DNA of 37,457 nucleotides from Streptomyces sp. SID14436 (GTDB lineage Bacteria > Actinomycetota > Actinomycetes > Streptomycetales > Streptomycetaceae): contig NZ_JAAGMD010000024.1 in assembly GCF_010548465.1 (NCBI RefSeq), forward strand, positions 1 to 37,457, written 5' to 3'. Below, one piece after another: positions 31,528 through 37,457 of the stretch (position 1 is its first letter; the number at the start of each line of letters is the position of its first letter). The notes under the pieces were generated by a model. It ran no database searches, was not told the DNA's origin, and saw nothing but the letters and a program-made list of their open reading frames with translations. Both the position numbers and the translations under genes were made by a program.

Positions 31528-31746
31528 CTACTCCGGTGCCGTGTCCGTCGCCTCGCGGCTGCGTGGAGGGACGGACAGCCGGGCGCCGAGGCTCAGGAGG
31601 CCGAGGGAGCCGAGGGCGAGGCCGTGCCGGAGCCATCTCGTGCCGCCCTCCCAGTCCCGCGACGGGCCGAGTGCCAGCCAGAAGGCGAGGGTGAAGGCGA
31701 GGAGGATGGTCGTCATGCCGGCGGCGCGGCGTAATGCGGGACTCAT
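31528..31746 (-). CDS. Small two-helix membrane protein
   Basis: This is a 72-residue protein from the ATG at 31746; a second in-frame ATG (MTTILL) would give 62 residues. It contains TTILLAFTLAFWLALG and HGLALGSLGLLSLGARL with a short polar loop (PSRDWEGGTRW) and a charged tail. The pattern is a plausible membrane hairpin. No family is recognised and no strong ribosome site is seen. Confidence 0.6.
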   Translation of the reverse strand: MSPALRRAAGMTTILLAFTLAFWLALGPSRDWEGGTRWLRHGLALGSLGLLSLGARLSVPPRSREATDTAPE

Positions 31747-32078
31747 ACCACCATGATCCCGAGGCCCCGCCTCCCTCCTCAAGGCGATTGCGGCGGGAGG
31801 GGCGTCATACGGCCAGGGCGCCGAACCAGGCGGAGGGCGGCGACGTCGGCGTCGGTGAGGCCCCTCACCGGCCCGTGAGCTTCCGACCGGCCCGTGGCCC
31901 TCCGACCGGCCGGAATCCGGCGGTCGACCACTCACCGTCACGGAAAGCTCACCGTCGACCTCGGTAAACCCGCAGGTCAGAGCGCCCGCGCTGAACGCGT
32001 TTCCTCCCAGGGGTGGCGGTGCGGCAAGATGGGGTGTATCTGCCCACTGCCTGATTTCAAGCTGCCGGACGGTTTCTC
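31747..32078. other. Divergent intergenic region upstream of ettA
   Basis: This holds no gene I can support. A short tandem duplication CCGACCGGCC lies at about 31886-31913. A TATCT sequence at 32036-32040 could be the -10 of ettA. The ettA TTG start has no clear purine-rich ribosome site. Confidence 0.5.
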
Positions 32079-33743
32079 TTGGCTGAGTTCATTTACACCA
32101 TGCGCAAGGCGCGTAAGGCGCACGGCGACAAGGTGATCCTCGACGACGTCACCCTGAGCTTCTACCCGGGGGCGAAGATCGGTGTCGTCGGCCCGAACGG
32201 TGCCGGTAAGTCGACCGTTCTGAAGATCATGGCCGGGTTGGAGCAGCCGTCGAACGGCGACGCCTTCCTCACCCCCGGTTACACCGTGGGCATCCTGCTG
32301 CAGGAGCCCCCGCTGAACGAGGAGAAGACCGTCCTGGAGAACGTCCAGGAGGGTGTCGCCGAGATCAAGGGCAAGCTGGACCGGTTCAACGAGATCGCCG
32401 AGCAGATGGCGACCGAGTACACCGACGAGCTCATGGACGAGATGGGCAAGCTGCAGGAGCAGCTCGACCACGCCAACGCCTGGGACCTCGACGCCCAGCT
32501 GGAGCAGGCCATGGACGCCCTGGGCTGCCCGCCCGGCGACTGGCCCGTCAGCAACCTCTCCGGTGGCGAGAAGCGCCGCGTCGCGCTGTGCAAGCTGTTG
32601 CTCGAGGCGCCCGACCTGCTGCTCCTCGACGAGCCCACCAACCACCTGGACGCCGAGTCCGTGAACTGGCTGGAGCAGCACCTCGCCAAGTACGAGGGCA
32701 CCGTCGTCGCCGTCACTCACGACCGGTACTTCCTGGACAACGTGGCCGGCTGGATCTGCGAGGTCGACCGCGGCCGCCTGCACGGCTACGAGGGCAACTA
32801 CTCCAAGTACCTCGAGACCAAGGCGGCCCGCCTCAAGGTCGAGGGCGCGAAGGACGCCAAGCGGCAGAAGCGCCTGAAGGACGAGTTGGAGTGGGTGCGG
32901 TCGAACGCCAAGGGGCGGCAGGCCAAGTCCAAGGCGCGTCTGGCGCGCTACGAGGAGATGGCCGCCGAGGCCGAGAAGATGCGGAAGCTGGACTTCGAGG
33001 AGATCCAGATCCCGCCGGGCCCCCGCCTGGGCAACGTCGTCGTCGAGGTCGAGAACCTCAGCAAGGGCTTCGGCGACAAGCTGCTCATCGACAACCTGAG
33101 CTTCACGCTGCCGCGCAACGGCATCGTCGGTGTCATCGGCCCCAACGGTGCCGGCAAGACGACGCTGTTCAAGATGATCCAGGGCATCGAGGAGCCCGAC
33201 TCCGGGACCATCAAGGTCGGCGACACGGTCAAGATCTCCTACGTCGACCAGAACCGCGCCAACATCGACCCGAAGAAGACCCTGTGGGCCGTCGTCTCCG
33301 ACGAGCTGGACTACATCAACGTGGGCCAGGTCGAGATGCCGTCGCGTGCCTACGTGTCGGCGTTCGGGTTCAAGGGCCCCGACCAGCAGAAGCCGGCCGG
33401 CGTCCTGTCCGGCGGTGAGCGCAACCGCCTGAACCTGGCGCTCACCCTCAAGCAGGGCGGCAACCTGCTGCTCCTCGACGAGCCGACCAACGACCTGGAC
33501 GTCGAGACCCTCAGCAGCCTGGAGAACGCCCTGCTGGAGTTCCCCGGCTGCGCCGTGGTCATCTCCCACGACCGGTGGTTCCTGGACCGCGTCGCCACGC
33601 ACATCCTCGCCTACGAGGGCGAGTCGAAGTGGTTCTGGTTCGAGGGCAACTTCGAGTCCTACGAGAAGAACAAGATCGAGCGGCTCGGCCCGGACGCCGC
33701 GCGTCCGCACCGCGCCACCTACAAGAAGCTGACCCGGGGCTGA
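32079..33743 (+). CDS. ettA: Energy-dependent translational throttle protein EttA (ABC-F ATPase)
   Basis: This is a 554-residue protein of the usual EttA length. Two ABC modules each have full motifs: Walker A GPNGAGKS (38-45) and GPNGAGKTT, signatures LSGGEKRR and LSGGERNR, Walker B LLLLDEPTNHLD and LLLLDEPTNDLD. Between them lies the basic helical P-site tRNA interaction linker (RLKVEGAKDAKRQKRLKDELEWVRS...). The N-terminus AEFIYTMRKARKAHGDKVILDD is highly typical. EttA binds the ribosomal E site and gates the first elongation step according to ATP/ADP. The start is a TTG at 32079. The thioesterase gene follows after six bases. Confidence 0.95.
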   Translation: MAEFIYTMRKARKAHGDKVILDDVTLSFYPGAKIGVVGPNGAGKSTVLKIMAGLEQPSNGDAFLTPGYTVGILLQEPPLNEEKTVLENVQEGVAEIKGKLDRFNEIAEQMATEYTDELMDEMGKLQEQLDHANAWDLDAQLEQAMDALGCPPGDWPVSNLSGGEKRRVALCKLLLEAPDLLLLDEPTNHLDAESVNWLEQHLAKYEGTVVAVTHDRYFLDNVAGWICEVDRGRLHGYEGNYSKYLETKAARLKVEGAKDAKRQKRLKDELEWVRSNAKGRQAKSKARLARYEEMAAEAEKMRKLDFEEIQIPPGPRLGNVVVEVENLSKGFGDKLLIDNLSFTLPRNGIVGVIGPNGAGKTTLFKMIQGIEEPDSGTIKVGDTVKISYVDQNRANIDPKKTLWAVVSDELDYINVGQVEMPSRAYVSAFGFKGPDQQKPAGVLSGGERNRLNLALTLKQGGNLLLLDEPTNDLDVETLSSLENALLEFPGCAVVISHDRWFLDRVATHILAYEGESKWFWFEGNFESYEKNKIERLGPDAARPHRATYKKLTRG

Positions 33744-33749
33744 TCGGTC

Positions 33750-34163
33750 TTGCGGCACATCTACCGCTGCCCGCTGCGCTGGGCGGACATGGACGCGTAC
33801 GGCCACGTCAACAACGTGGTGTTCCTCCGCTACCTGGAGGAGGCCCGTATCGATTTCCTGTTCCGCCCGGAGAAGGACTTCCAGCAGGGGTCCGTGGTGG
33901 CACGCCATGAGATCGACTACAAGCGGCAGCTCGTCCACCGGCACACGCCGGTGGACATCGAGCTGTGGGTCACCGAGATACGGGCGGCGTCCTTCACCCT
34001 CACCTACGAGGTGAAGGACGACGACCTCGTCTACGTCCGCGCGTCGACGGTGATCGTGCCGTTCGACTTCGCGGCGCAGCGCCCGCGCCGCCTCACCGAG
34101 GAGGAGCGGGAGTTCCTGCGCGAGTACACGGACGACGTCGAGGAGGAGGCCGTCGCGGCATGA
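33750..34163 (+). CDS. Hotdog-fold acyl-CoA thioesterase (4HBT family)
   Basis: This is a 137-residue protein from a TTG six bases after ettA. The signature RWADMDAYGHVNNVVFLRYLEEARIDFL has the catalytic Asp and conserved GHVNN of YbgC/FadM-type thioesterases. HEIDYKRQL and VDIELWVTEIRAASFTLTYEV form the central beta sheet. It should hydrolyse an acyl-CoA; the chain is unknown. It overlaps the next gene (ATGA) and is probably co-transcribed with ettA. Confidence 0.9.
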   Translation: MRHIYRCPLRWADMDAYGHVNNVVFLRYLEEARIDFLFRPEKDFQQGSVVARHEIDYKRQLVHRHTPVDIELWVTEIRAASFTLTYEVKDDDLVYVRASTVIVPFDFAAQRPRRLTEEEREFLREYTDDVEEEAVAA

Positions 34164-34834
34164 CGGCACTCCAGCTCGCCGACGAGAGGGAGGCGGCGGA
34201 CCTCGCGGCCTTCCTCTCCCGGCTGCTCCACTACGACCGTGCGGCGGCGGTCCGGCTCCAGGCGGCCGGCACCGCCCTCGCCGTCTTCGGGCGGCCCCCG
34301 TCCTTCGAGGTGCTGGCGATCCGCGCGGTGCGGCTGGCCAAGCCGTACGAGAACGGGCTCGACGTCACGCTCGACGTGACCGTGTCCGCCGGTGAGCTGC
34401 TGGAGTCGCTGGACGAGACGGCCGCCACGGCGAACGTCCCGGCCGCCGTGACCGGCCCGCCCTGGGCCGGGGTGCTGCCGCCCCGCCGGGGCTGGCGGGC
34501 CGCCGAACCGGGGCTGCCGGAACCGGACGCCCTGCGCGCGCTCGTCTCCGCCGCGGTCGCGGAATTCCGTACGCGGACAGGGGAGTTGGCGCCCGAGGCG
34601 CGGACCCGTGCCCAACTCGACACGATCGGACGGGACATCTGGTCCCGCACGGTCGGGGACACCGGCCTGCCGGTCCGTGCCGTGCACGCCGCCCAGTCGC
34701 TGGGCTTCCTCCGCGGCACCGCACCCGCCGCCCTCCTCGCCTCGGGCGCCTGGCTGCGCCTGCGGACCCCGTACGGGTCGATCGCCGTACGGAGCGCGGG
34801 ACTCGGCGTGGGACTGGGACTCAGCGTGCGCTGA
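34160..34834 (+). CDS. Conserved-looking actinobacterial protein coupled to the thioesterase
   Basis: This is a 224-residue protein starting at the ATG that overlaps the thioesterase stop by four bases. It is mostly helical: LADEREAADLAAFLSRLLHYDRAAAVRLQAAG, then a beta strand pair ALAVFGRPPSFEVLAIRAVRL, and a Gly-rich C-terminal YGSIAVRSAGLGVGLGLSVR. No catalytic motif is recognised. Translational coupling ties it to the ettA-thioesterase transcript. Confidence 0.82.
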   Translation: MTALQLADEREAADLAAFLSRLLHYDRAAAVRLQAAGTALAVFGRPPSFEVLAIRAVRLAKPYENGLDVTLDVTVSAGELLESLDETAATANVPAAVTGPPWAGVLPPRRGWRAAEPGLPEPDALRALVSAAVAEFRTRTGELAPEARTRAQLDTIGRDIWSRTVGDTGLPVRAVHAAQSLGFLRGTAPAALLASGAWLRLRTPYGSIAVRSAGLGVGLGLSVR

Positions 34835-34888
34835 GCGGGCCCAGGCCCACGCCCAGGCCCACGCCCAGGGTCCCGGCCCGCCGGCGTA

Positions 34889-34950
34889 CGGATCCGGTGC
34901 CGATCTCCCGTTCCCGGGCGCCCGGATCCGGTGCCGGCCTCCGTTCCCGG
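34889..34950. repeat. Imperfect 28-bp direct repeat in an intergenic gap
   Basis: A segment beginning CGGATCCGGTGCCG occurs at 34889-34917 and again at 34923-34950 with small differences. Just before it a 12-bp unit CAGGCCCACGCC is repeated about three times (34842-34868). The whole gap 34835-35108 has no gene I can support. Confidence 0.7.
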
Positions 34951-35108
34951 TCCATGGGTCTCCCCGGGTCGCCCCGGGCGTCGACGGGTCCCGCCTCTAC
35001 CGACGAGGCTCACCTCGCGCGACGAGCGCTGCCCCGGCCGATGAGTCCGGGCCCGGCCGGCGGTCATAGTCGGCGACAGGCGGTTCGAACCAAAGCAGGG
35101 AGCAGCAC

Positions 35109-35396
35109 GTGGTGATCGTCGCGGGGCACATCGTCGTGGACCCTCAGCAGCGTGAGGCGTATCTGGCCGGCTGTGTGACCGTCGTCGAGCAGGCCCGGCG
35201 CGCGCCGGGCTGTCTCGACTTCGCCGTCACCGCGGACCTGGTGGACGCCGGGCGGGTCAACGTCTTCGAGCGGTGGGAGACGCAGGCGGACGTCGAGGCG
35301 TTCCGGGGCGGTGGCCCCGGCGACGAGCAGGGCGCGGCGATCCTCGCCGCGGCGGTGGCCGAGTACGACGTCGCTGAGGTGCGGCCCCTCACCTGA
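35109..35396 (+). CDS. Antibiotic biosynthesis monooxygenase (ABM) fold protein
   Basis: This is a 95-residue protein from a GTG at 35109 (or 35112) after GGGAG. The dimeric ferredoxin-like ABM pattern is clear: MVIVAGHIVVDPQQREAYLAG, APGCLDFAVTADLVDAGRVNVFERWETQADVEAF and a final beta strand DVAEVRPL. Members are cofactor-free quinone-forming monooxygenases or stress-linked proteins of unknown substrate. The stop codon lies in a hairpin shared with the convergent ABC ATPase gene. Confidence 0.87.
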   Translation: MVIVAGHIVVDPQQREAYLAGCVTVVEQARRAPGCLDFAVTADLVDAGRVNVFERWETQADVEAFRGGGPGDEQGAAILAAAVAEYDVAEVRPLT

Positions 35397-35409
35397 GCGG
35401 TGCGCTCAG
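35393..35409. terminator. Short bidirectional hairpin spanning two convergent stop codons
   Basis: CTGAGCG (35393-35399) and CGCTCAG (35403-35409) form a 7-bp stem with a three-base loop. Each arm contains the stop codon of one of the two convergent genes, which are only nine bases apart. Confidence 0.55.
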
Positions 35410-36368
35410 CCGTGGTCGCTGTCGTCGGGGCGGACGGCGATGTGGTCGGGCTCCAGTTCCAGGGCCACGCGGTCGCGCATGCCCAGGGCCTGCGTGTACT
35501 CGGCGGGCAGCTGGAGGCGGCCGGCGCGGTCGAGCATCGCGTACTCGCGGGCGACCAGGGTCTCGTGACCGGTGGCCTCGTCGACCTCGCTGCGGCGCAG
35601 CACCTCGGTGGAGGTGCGGCCGTCGCGGATGGCGACCGTGCGGCGGACCTCGCTCGCGACGGCCTGGTCGTGGGTCACGATGACGATGGTGGTGCCGAGC
35701 CGCTCGTTCGCCGTCCGGAACGCGGCGAAGATCTGCTCGGCGGTGTGCGAGTCGAGTTCGCCGGTCGGCTCGTCGGCGAGCAGCACCGACGGCTCGTTGG
35801 CCAGGGCCACGGCGATGGCGACGCGCTGCTGCTGGCCGCCGGACATCTCGTGCGGGCGGCGGTCGCGGCAGTCGGCGACCTCCAGCAGGTCGAGGAGTTC
35901 CAGGGCGCGTTCGGCGCTCGCGCGGCGCGCGGCCCGGCCGCGTCCGCCCCGCAGCCGCATGGGCAGCGCCACGTTCTGGGCGGAGGTCAGGTACGGCAGC
36001 AGGTTCCGCGCGGTCTGCTGCCAGACGAAGCCGACGACCTCCCGCCGGTAGGCGAGGCGGTCCTTCGCGGTCATGGTGAGCAGGTCCCGTCCGGCGACCC
36101 GGGCCGCTCCCGCGGTGGGGGTGTCCAGCCCGGCGAGGATGTTCATCAGGGTGGACTTGCCGCTGCCGGAGGCGCCCACCAGGGCCATCAACTCGCCCTC
36201 GCGCACCAGGAGGTCGAGGCCCTGGAGTGCCTGGACCTCCACGCCGTCGGCGGTGAAGACCCGGACCAGGCGGTCGCAGGTGATCAGCGCGTCGTGGCCG
36301 AAGGCCGGATGGTTCCGGTCGGCCGAGACGCGACGCGCCAGATCGGCCAGCGTGGGGTGAGTGGTCAT
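35406..36368 (-). CDS. ABC transporter ATPase, MacB/LolD type, with C-terminal AbrB-like extension
   Basis: This is a 320-residue protein from the ATG at 36368, preceded by AGGAGA. The ATPase (about 28-255) has Walker A GASGSGKST (65-73), a Q-loop region VGFVWQQTARNLLPYLT, signature MSGGQQQRVAIA, Walker B VLLADEPTGELD and IVTHD. The last 50 residues (REYAMLDRAGRLQLPAEYTQALGMRDRVALELEPDHIAVRPD) resemble a SpoVT/AbrB swapped-hairpin domain (DraGRlqLP...alGm.drV.le). It partners the FtsX-like permease upstream. The ATG overlaps the stop of a small repeat ORF (ATGA), so the operon is translationally coupled. Confidence 0.88.
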   Translation of the reverse strand: MTTHPTLADLARRVSADRNHPAFGHDALITCDRLVRVFTADGVEVQALQGLDLLVREGELMALVGASGSGKSTLMNILAGLDTPTAGAARVAGRDLLTMTAKDRLAYRREVVGFVWQQTARNLLPYLTSAQNVALPMRLRGGRGRAARRASAERALELLDLLEVADCRDRRPHEMSGGQQQRVAIAVALANEPSVLLADEPTGELDSHTAEQIFAAFRTANERLGTTIVIVTHDQAVASEVRRTVAIRDGRTSTEVLRRSEVDEATGHETLVAREYAMLDRAGRLQLPAEYTQALGMRDRVALELEPDHIAVRPDDSDHG

Positions 36369-36628
36369 CGGCGGTCTCCTGGACGAGGCGAATCCTCGGG
36401 ACGAGGCGGGTCCTCGGGACGAGGCGGGTCCTCGGGACGACGGCGGTCTCCTGGGCGACATGGATCCCCTGGACGAAGGGGGTCTTCTGAAGGGTCTTCT
36501 GAACGAGGCGGGTCCCCTGGGCCAAGGCGGTCTCCTGGACCCCAGGACCGCCGCACGTCCCCGGAAGGCGCCGCCTTCAGACGGACGTCGTCCCCGGGGG
36601 CGGCCAGTGCCCGGGCGGGCGGGGTCAT
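36365..36628 (-). CDS. 87-residue hexapeptide-repeat ORF between ABC permease and ATPase
   Basis: This frame starts with an ATG that overlaps the permease stop (ATGA, 36628-36625) and ends with a TGA that overlaps the ATPase start (ATGA, 36368-36365). After a short head (MTPPARALAAPGDDVRLKAAP) it consists of six-residue units such as LRPGDP, RRPEDP and PRPEDS, rich in Pro, Arg and acidic residues and probably extended. The double coupling argues for translation. It could be a tether or a spacer keeping ribosomes moving between the two genes. No family is recognised. Confidence 0.55.
   Translation of the reverse strand: MTPPARALAAPGDDVRLKAAPSGDVRRSWGPGDRLGPGDPPRSEDPSEDPLRPGDPCRPGDRRRPEDPPRPEDPPRPEDSPRPGDRR
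36370..36542 (-). repeat. 18-bp imperfect tandem repeat (about nine units)
   Basis: Units of the type GAGGCGGGTCCTCGGGAC (plus-strand reading) follow each other with drift; one unit is shortened to 12 bp, still a multiple of three. All changes keep the minus-strand reading frame of the hexapeptide ORF. Confidence 0.85.
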
Positions 36629-37457
36629 CGCGCGTCCCCCGCTCTCAGCTCGCGCACCGAACTCCTGCGGCCCGTCCACCATGCCTGGCCGACGGCGATG
36701 CCGAGGGTGAGGGCGACCACCACCAGAGCCGGGACGAGCAGCGACACCGGGTCGGTGCGCAGGGCGGCGCGGGCGGGGGAGGAGACGGTGCCGGGGACGG
36801 CCATGGTCGTCAGGTCGATGCCGGGGGCGAGCAGCCGGACGGTGGCCCACGCCGTGAGGGTGCCGCCGACCGCCGCGAGGAGGGCCTGCGGGAGGGACTC
36901 CAGGACGAGCAGGCGGCGGCCCTGGGCGCGGGTGAGGCCCATGGTGCGCAACCGGGCCAGCAGGGCGGAGCGTTCGGGCGCCGCGCGCACCAGGGTGAGC
37001 AGCAGGGCGAGGACGGCGTATCCGGCGCCCGCGGCCACCGCGGTGGCGTAGACGCGTTCGGCGCCGGCCTGGAGAGGGGAGTCGACGTAGGTGGCGCGTT
37101 CGTCGGCGCGGACCTGGACGGGGGCCGTGTCGCCCACCGTCCGGCGCAGCGCGGCACCGTCGAGGTCGTCGCCGGTCACGAGGAGCGCGGTGGGCCGGGC
37201 GGCGCGGGTGCTGAGCCCGGCCCGGTCCACGACCAGGAAGTGGTCGCCGGCGACGGCCGGGGTCCGCTCCCGGACCTGGGTGATCCGCAGGGTGACGGTG
37301 CTGCCGTCCTCCATGCGGATCGGGAACGGACGGGTGCCGAGCCGCTCGGCGACCTTGGGCGATGCCACCGCCGGCAACGGGCCGGCCGCCTCCGCCCCGC
37401 CGTCGCCCGGGGCCGGGGCACCCGCCGGGTCGGCGGCCGCAGGAGCCCCGGTCCCGC
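36625..37457 (-). CDS. FtsX-like ABC transporter permease, C-terminal part (runs off the window)
   Basis: The frame is open to the window end, giving about 277 residues of the C-terminus. An extracytoplasmic beta-rich part (STVTLRITQVRERTPAVAGDHFLVVDRAGL) is followed by the three-helix FtsX/MacB permease domain: VYATAVAAGAGYAVLALLLTLV, the LARLRTMGLTRAQGRRLLVLESLPQALLAAVGGTL loop and helix, and LLVPALVVVALTLGIAVGQAWW, ending RRSSVRELRAGDAR. The LxxMGxTxxQ stretch is the usual ATPase contact. MacB-like systems move lipoproteins, peptides or drugs out of the membrane; the substrate is unknown. Confidence 0.87.
   Translation of the reverse strand, partial: GTGAPAAADPAGAPAPGDGGAEAAGPLPAVASPKVAERLGTRPFPIRMEDGSTVTLRITQVRERTPAVAGDHFLVVDRAGLSTRAARPTALLVTGDDLDGAALRRTVGDTAPVQVRADERATYVDSPLQAGAERVYATAVAAGAGYAVLALLLTLVRAAPERSALLARLRTMGLTRAQGRRLLVLESLPQALLAAVGGTLTAWATVRLLAPGIDLTTMAVPGTVSSPARAALRTDPVSLLVPALVVVALTLGIAVGQAWWTGRRSSVRELRAGDAR

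Noticed and set aside
31977..34169. 730-residue minus-strand frame opposite ettA
   Set aside because: It is antisense to EttA and the thioesterase; the Val/Leu/Asp-rich composition is typical of a reverse-frame shadow.

Overview
The window is very GC-rich, with strong G/C preference at third codon positions, chaplins, a melC tyrosinase operon and an SsbB-type single-strand binding protein. This is a Streptomyces chromosome. From memory, the gene order chpF - (secreted proteins) - melC1 - melC2 - chpG ... ssbB matches the SCO2706-SCO2680 neighbourhood of S. coelicolor; I could not run an alignment.

Layout. (1) 1-5.7 kb, aerial-growth and pigment region: the N-terminus of a glycosyltransferase, short chaplin chpF, three small secreted proteins of unknown role, the tyrosinase pair melC1/melC2, and chaplin chpG converging on melC2. 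(2) 5.9-7.8 kb: a ferritin-like protein, a SUKH-fold protein and a small hypothetical. (3) 7,924-24,117: an integrated actinomycete integrative and conjugative element (AICE, pSAM2 type) of about 16.1 kb, inserted in the 3' half of a tRNA-Arg(TCT) gene and bounded by a perfect 46-bp direct repeat. The intact tRNA is at the right end. (4) 24.4-29.3 kb: two P-loop GTPases in an operon, then ssbB preceded by two DnaA-box-like sequences. (5) 29.6-37.5 kb: a thioester-forming LAXTG surface protein, two small membrane proteins, EttA, a hotdog thioesterase with a coupled conserved protein, an ABM-fold monooxygenase, and the 3' part of a MacB-like ABC operon.

How the AICE works. Its right half is one tight plus-strand operon: small protein - FtsK-like DNA translocase - Spd-type spread genes - GGDEF protein - zinc-finger protein - RepSA-type rolling-circle initiator - Xis - tyrosine integrase. 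A KorSA-like GntR repressor is divergent from a Nudix gene resembling the Pif immunity factor. Three copies of a palindrome built on ACTCATGTA lie in the two promoter regions and are the likely operators. The left half is minus-strand cargo with weaker GC bias: a single-chain nuclease-methyltransferase (type IIG-like) with a small companion, an IS481 transposase, a helical-repeat protein, and a MerR DNA-binding head fused to a DNA polymerase III sliding-clamp-like domain.

The least explained items are the MerR-clamp fusion operon, the GGDEF protein in the transfer/replication operon bracketed by 27-bp direct repeats, a large inverted-repeat structure at 14,744-14,854, and an 87-residue hexapeptide-repeat ORF translationally sandwiched between an ABC permease and its ATPase.
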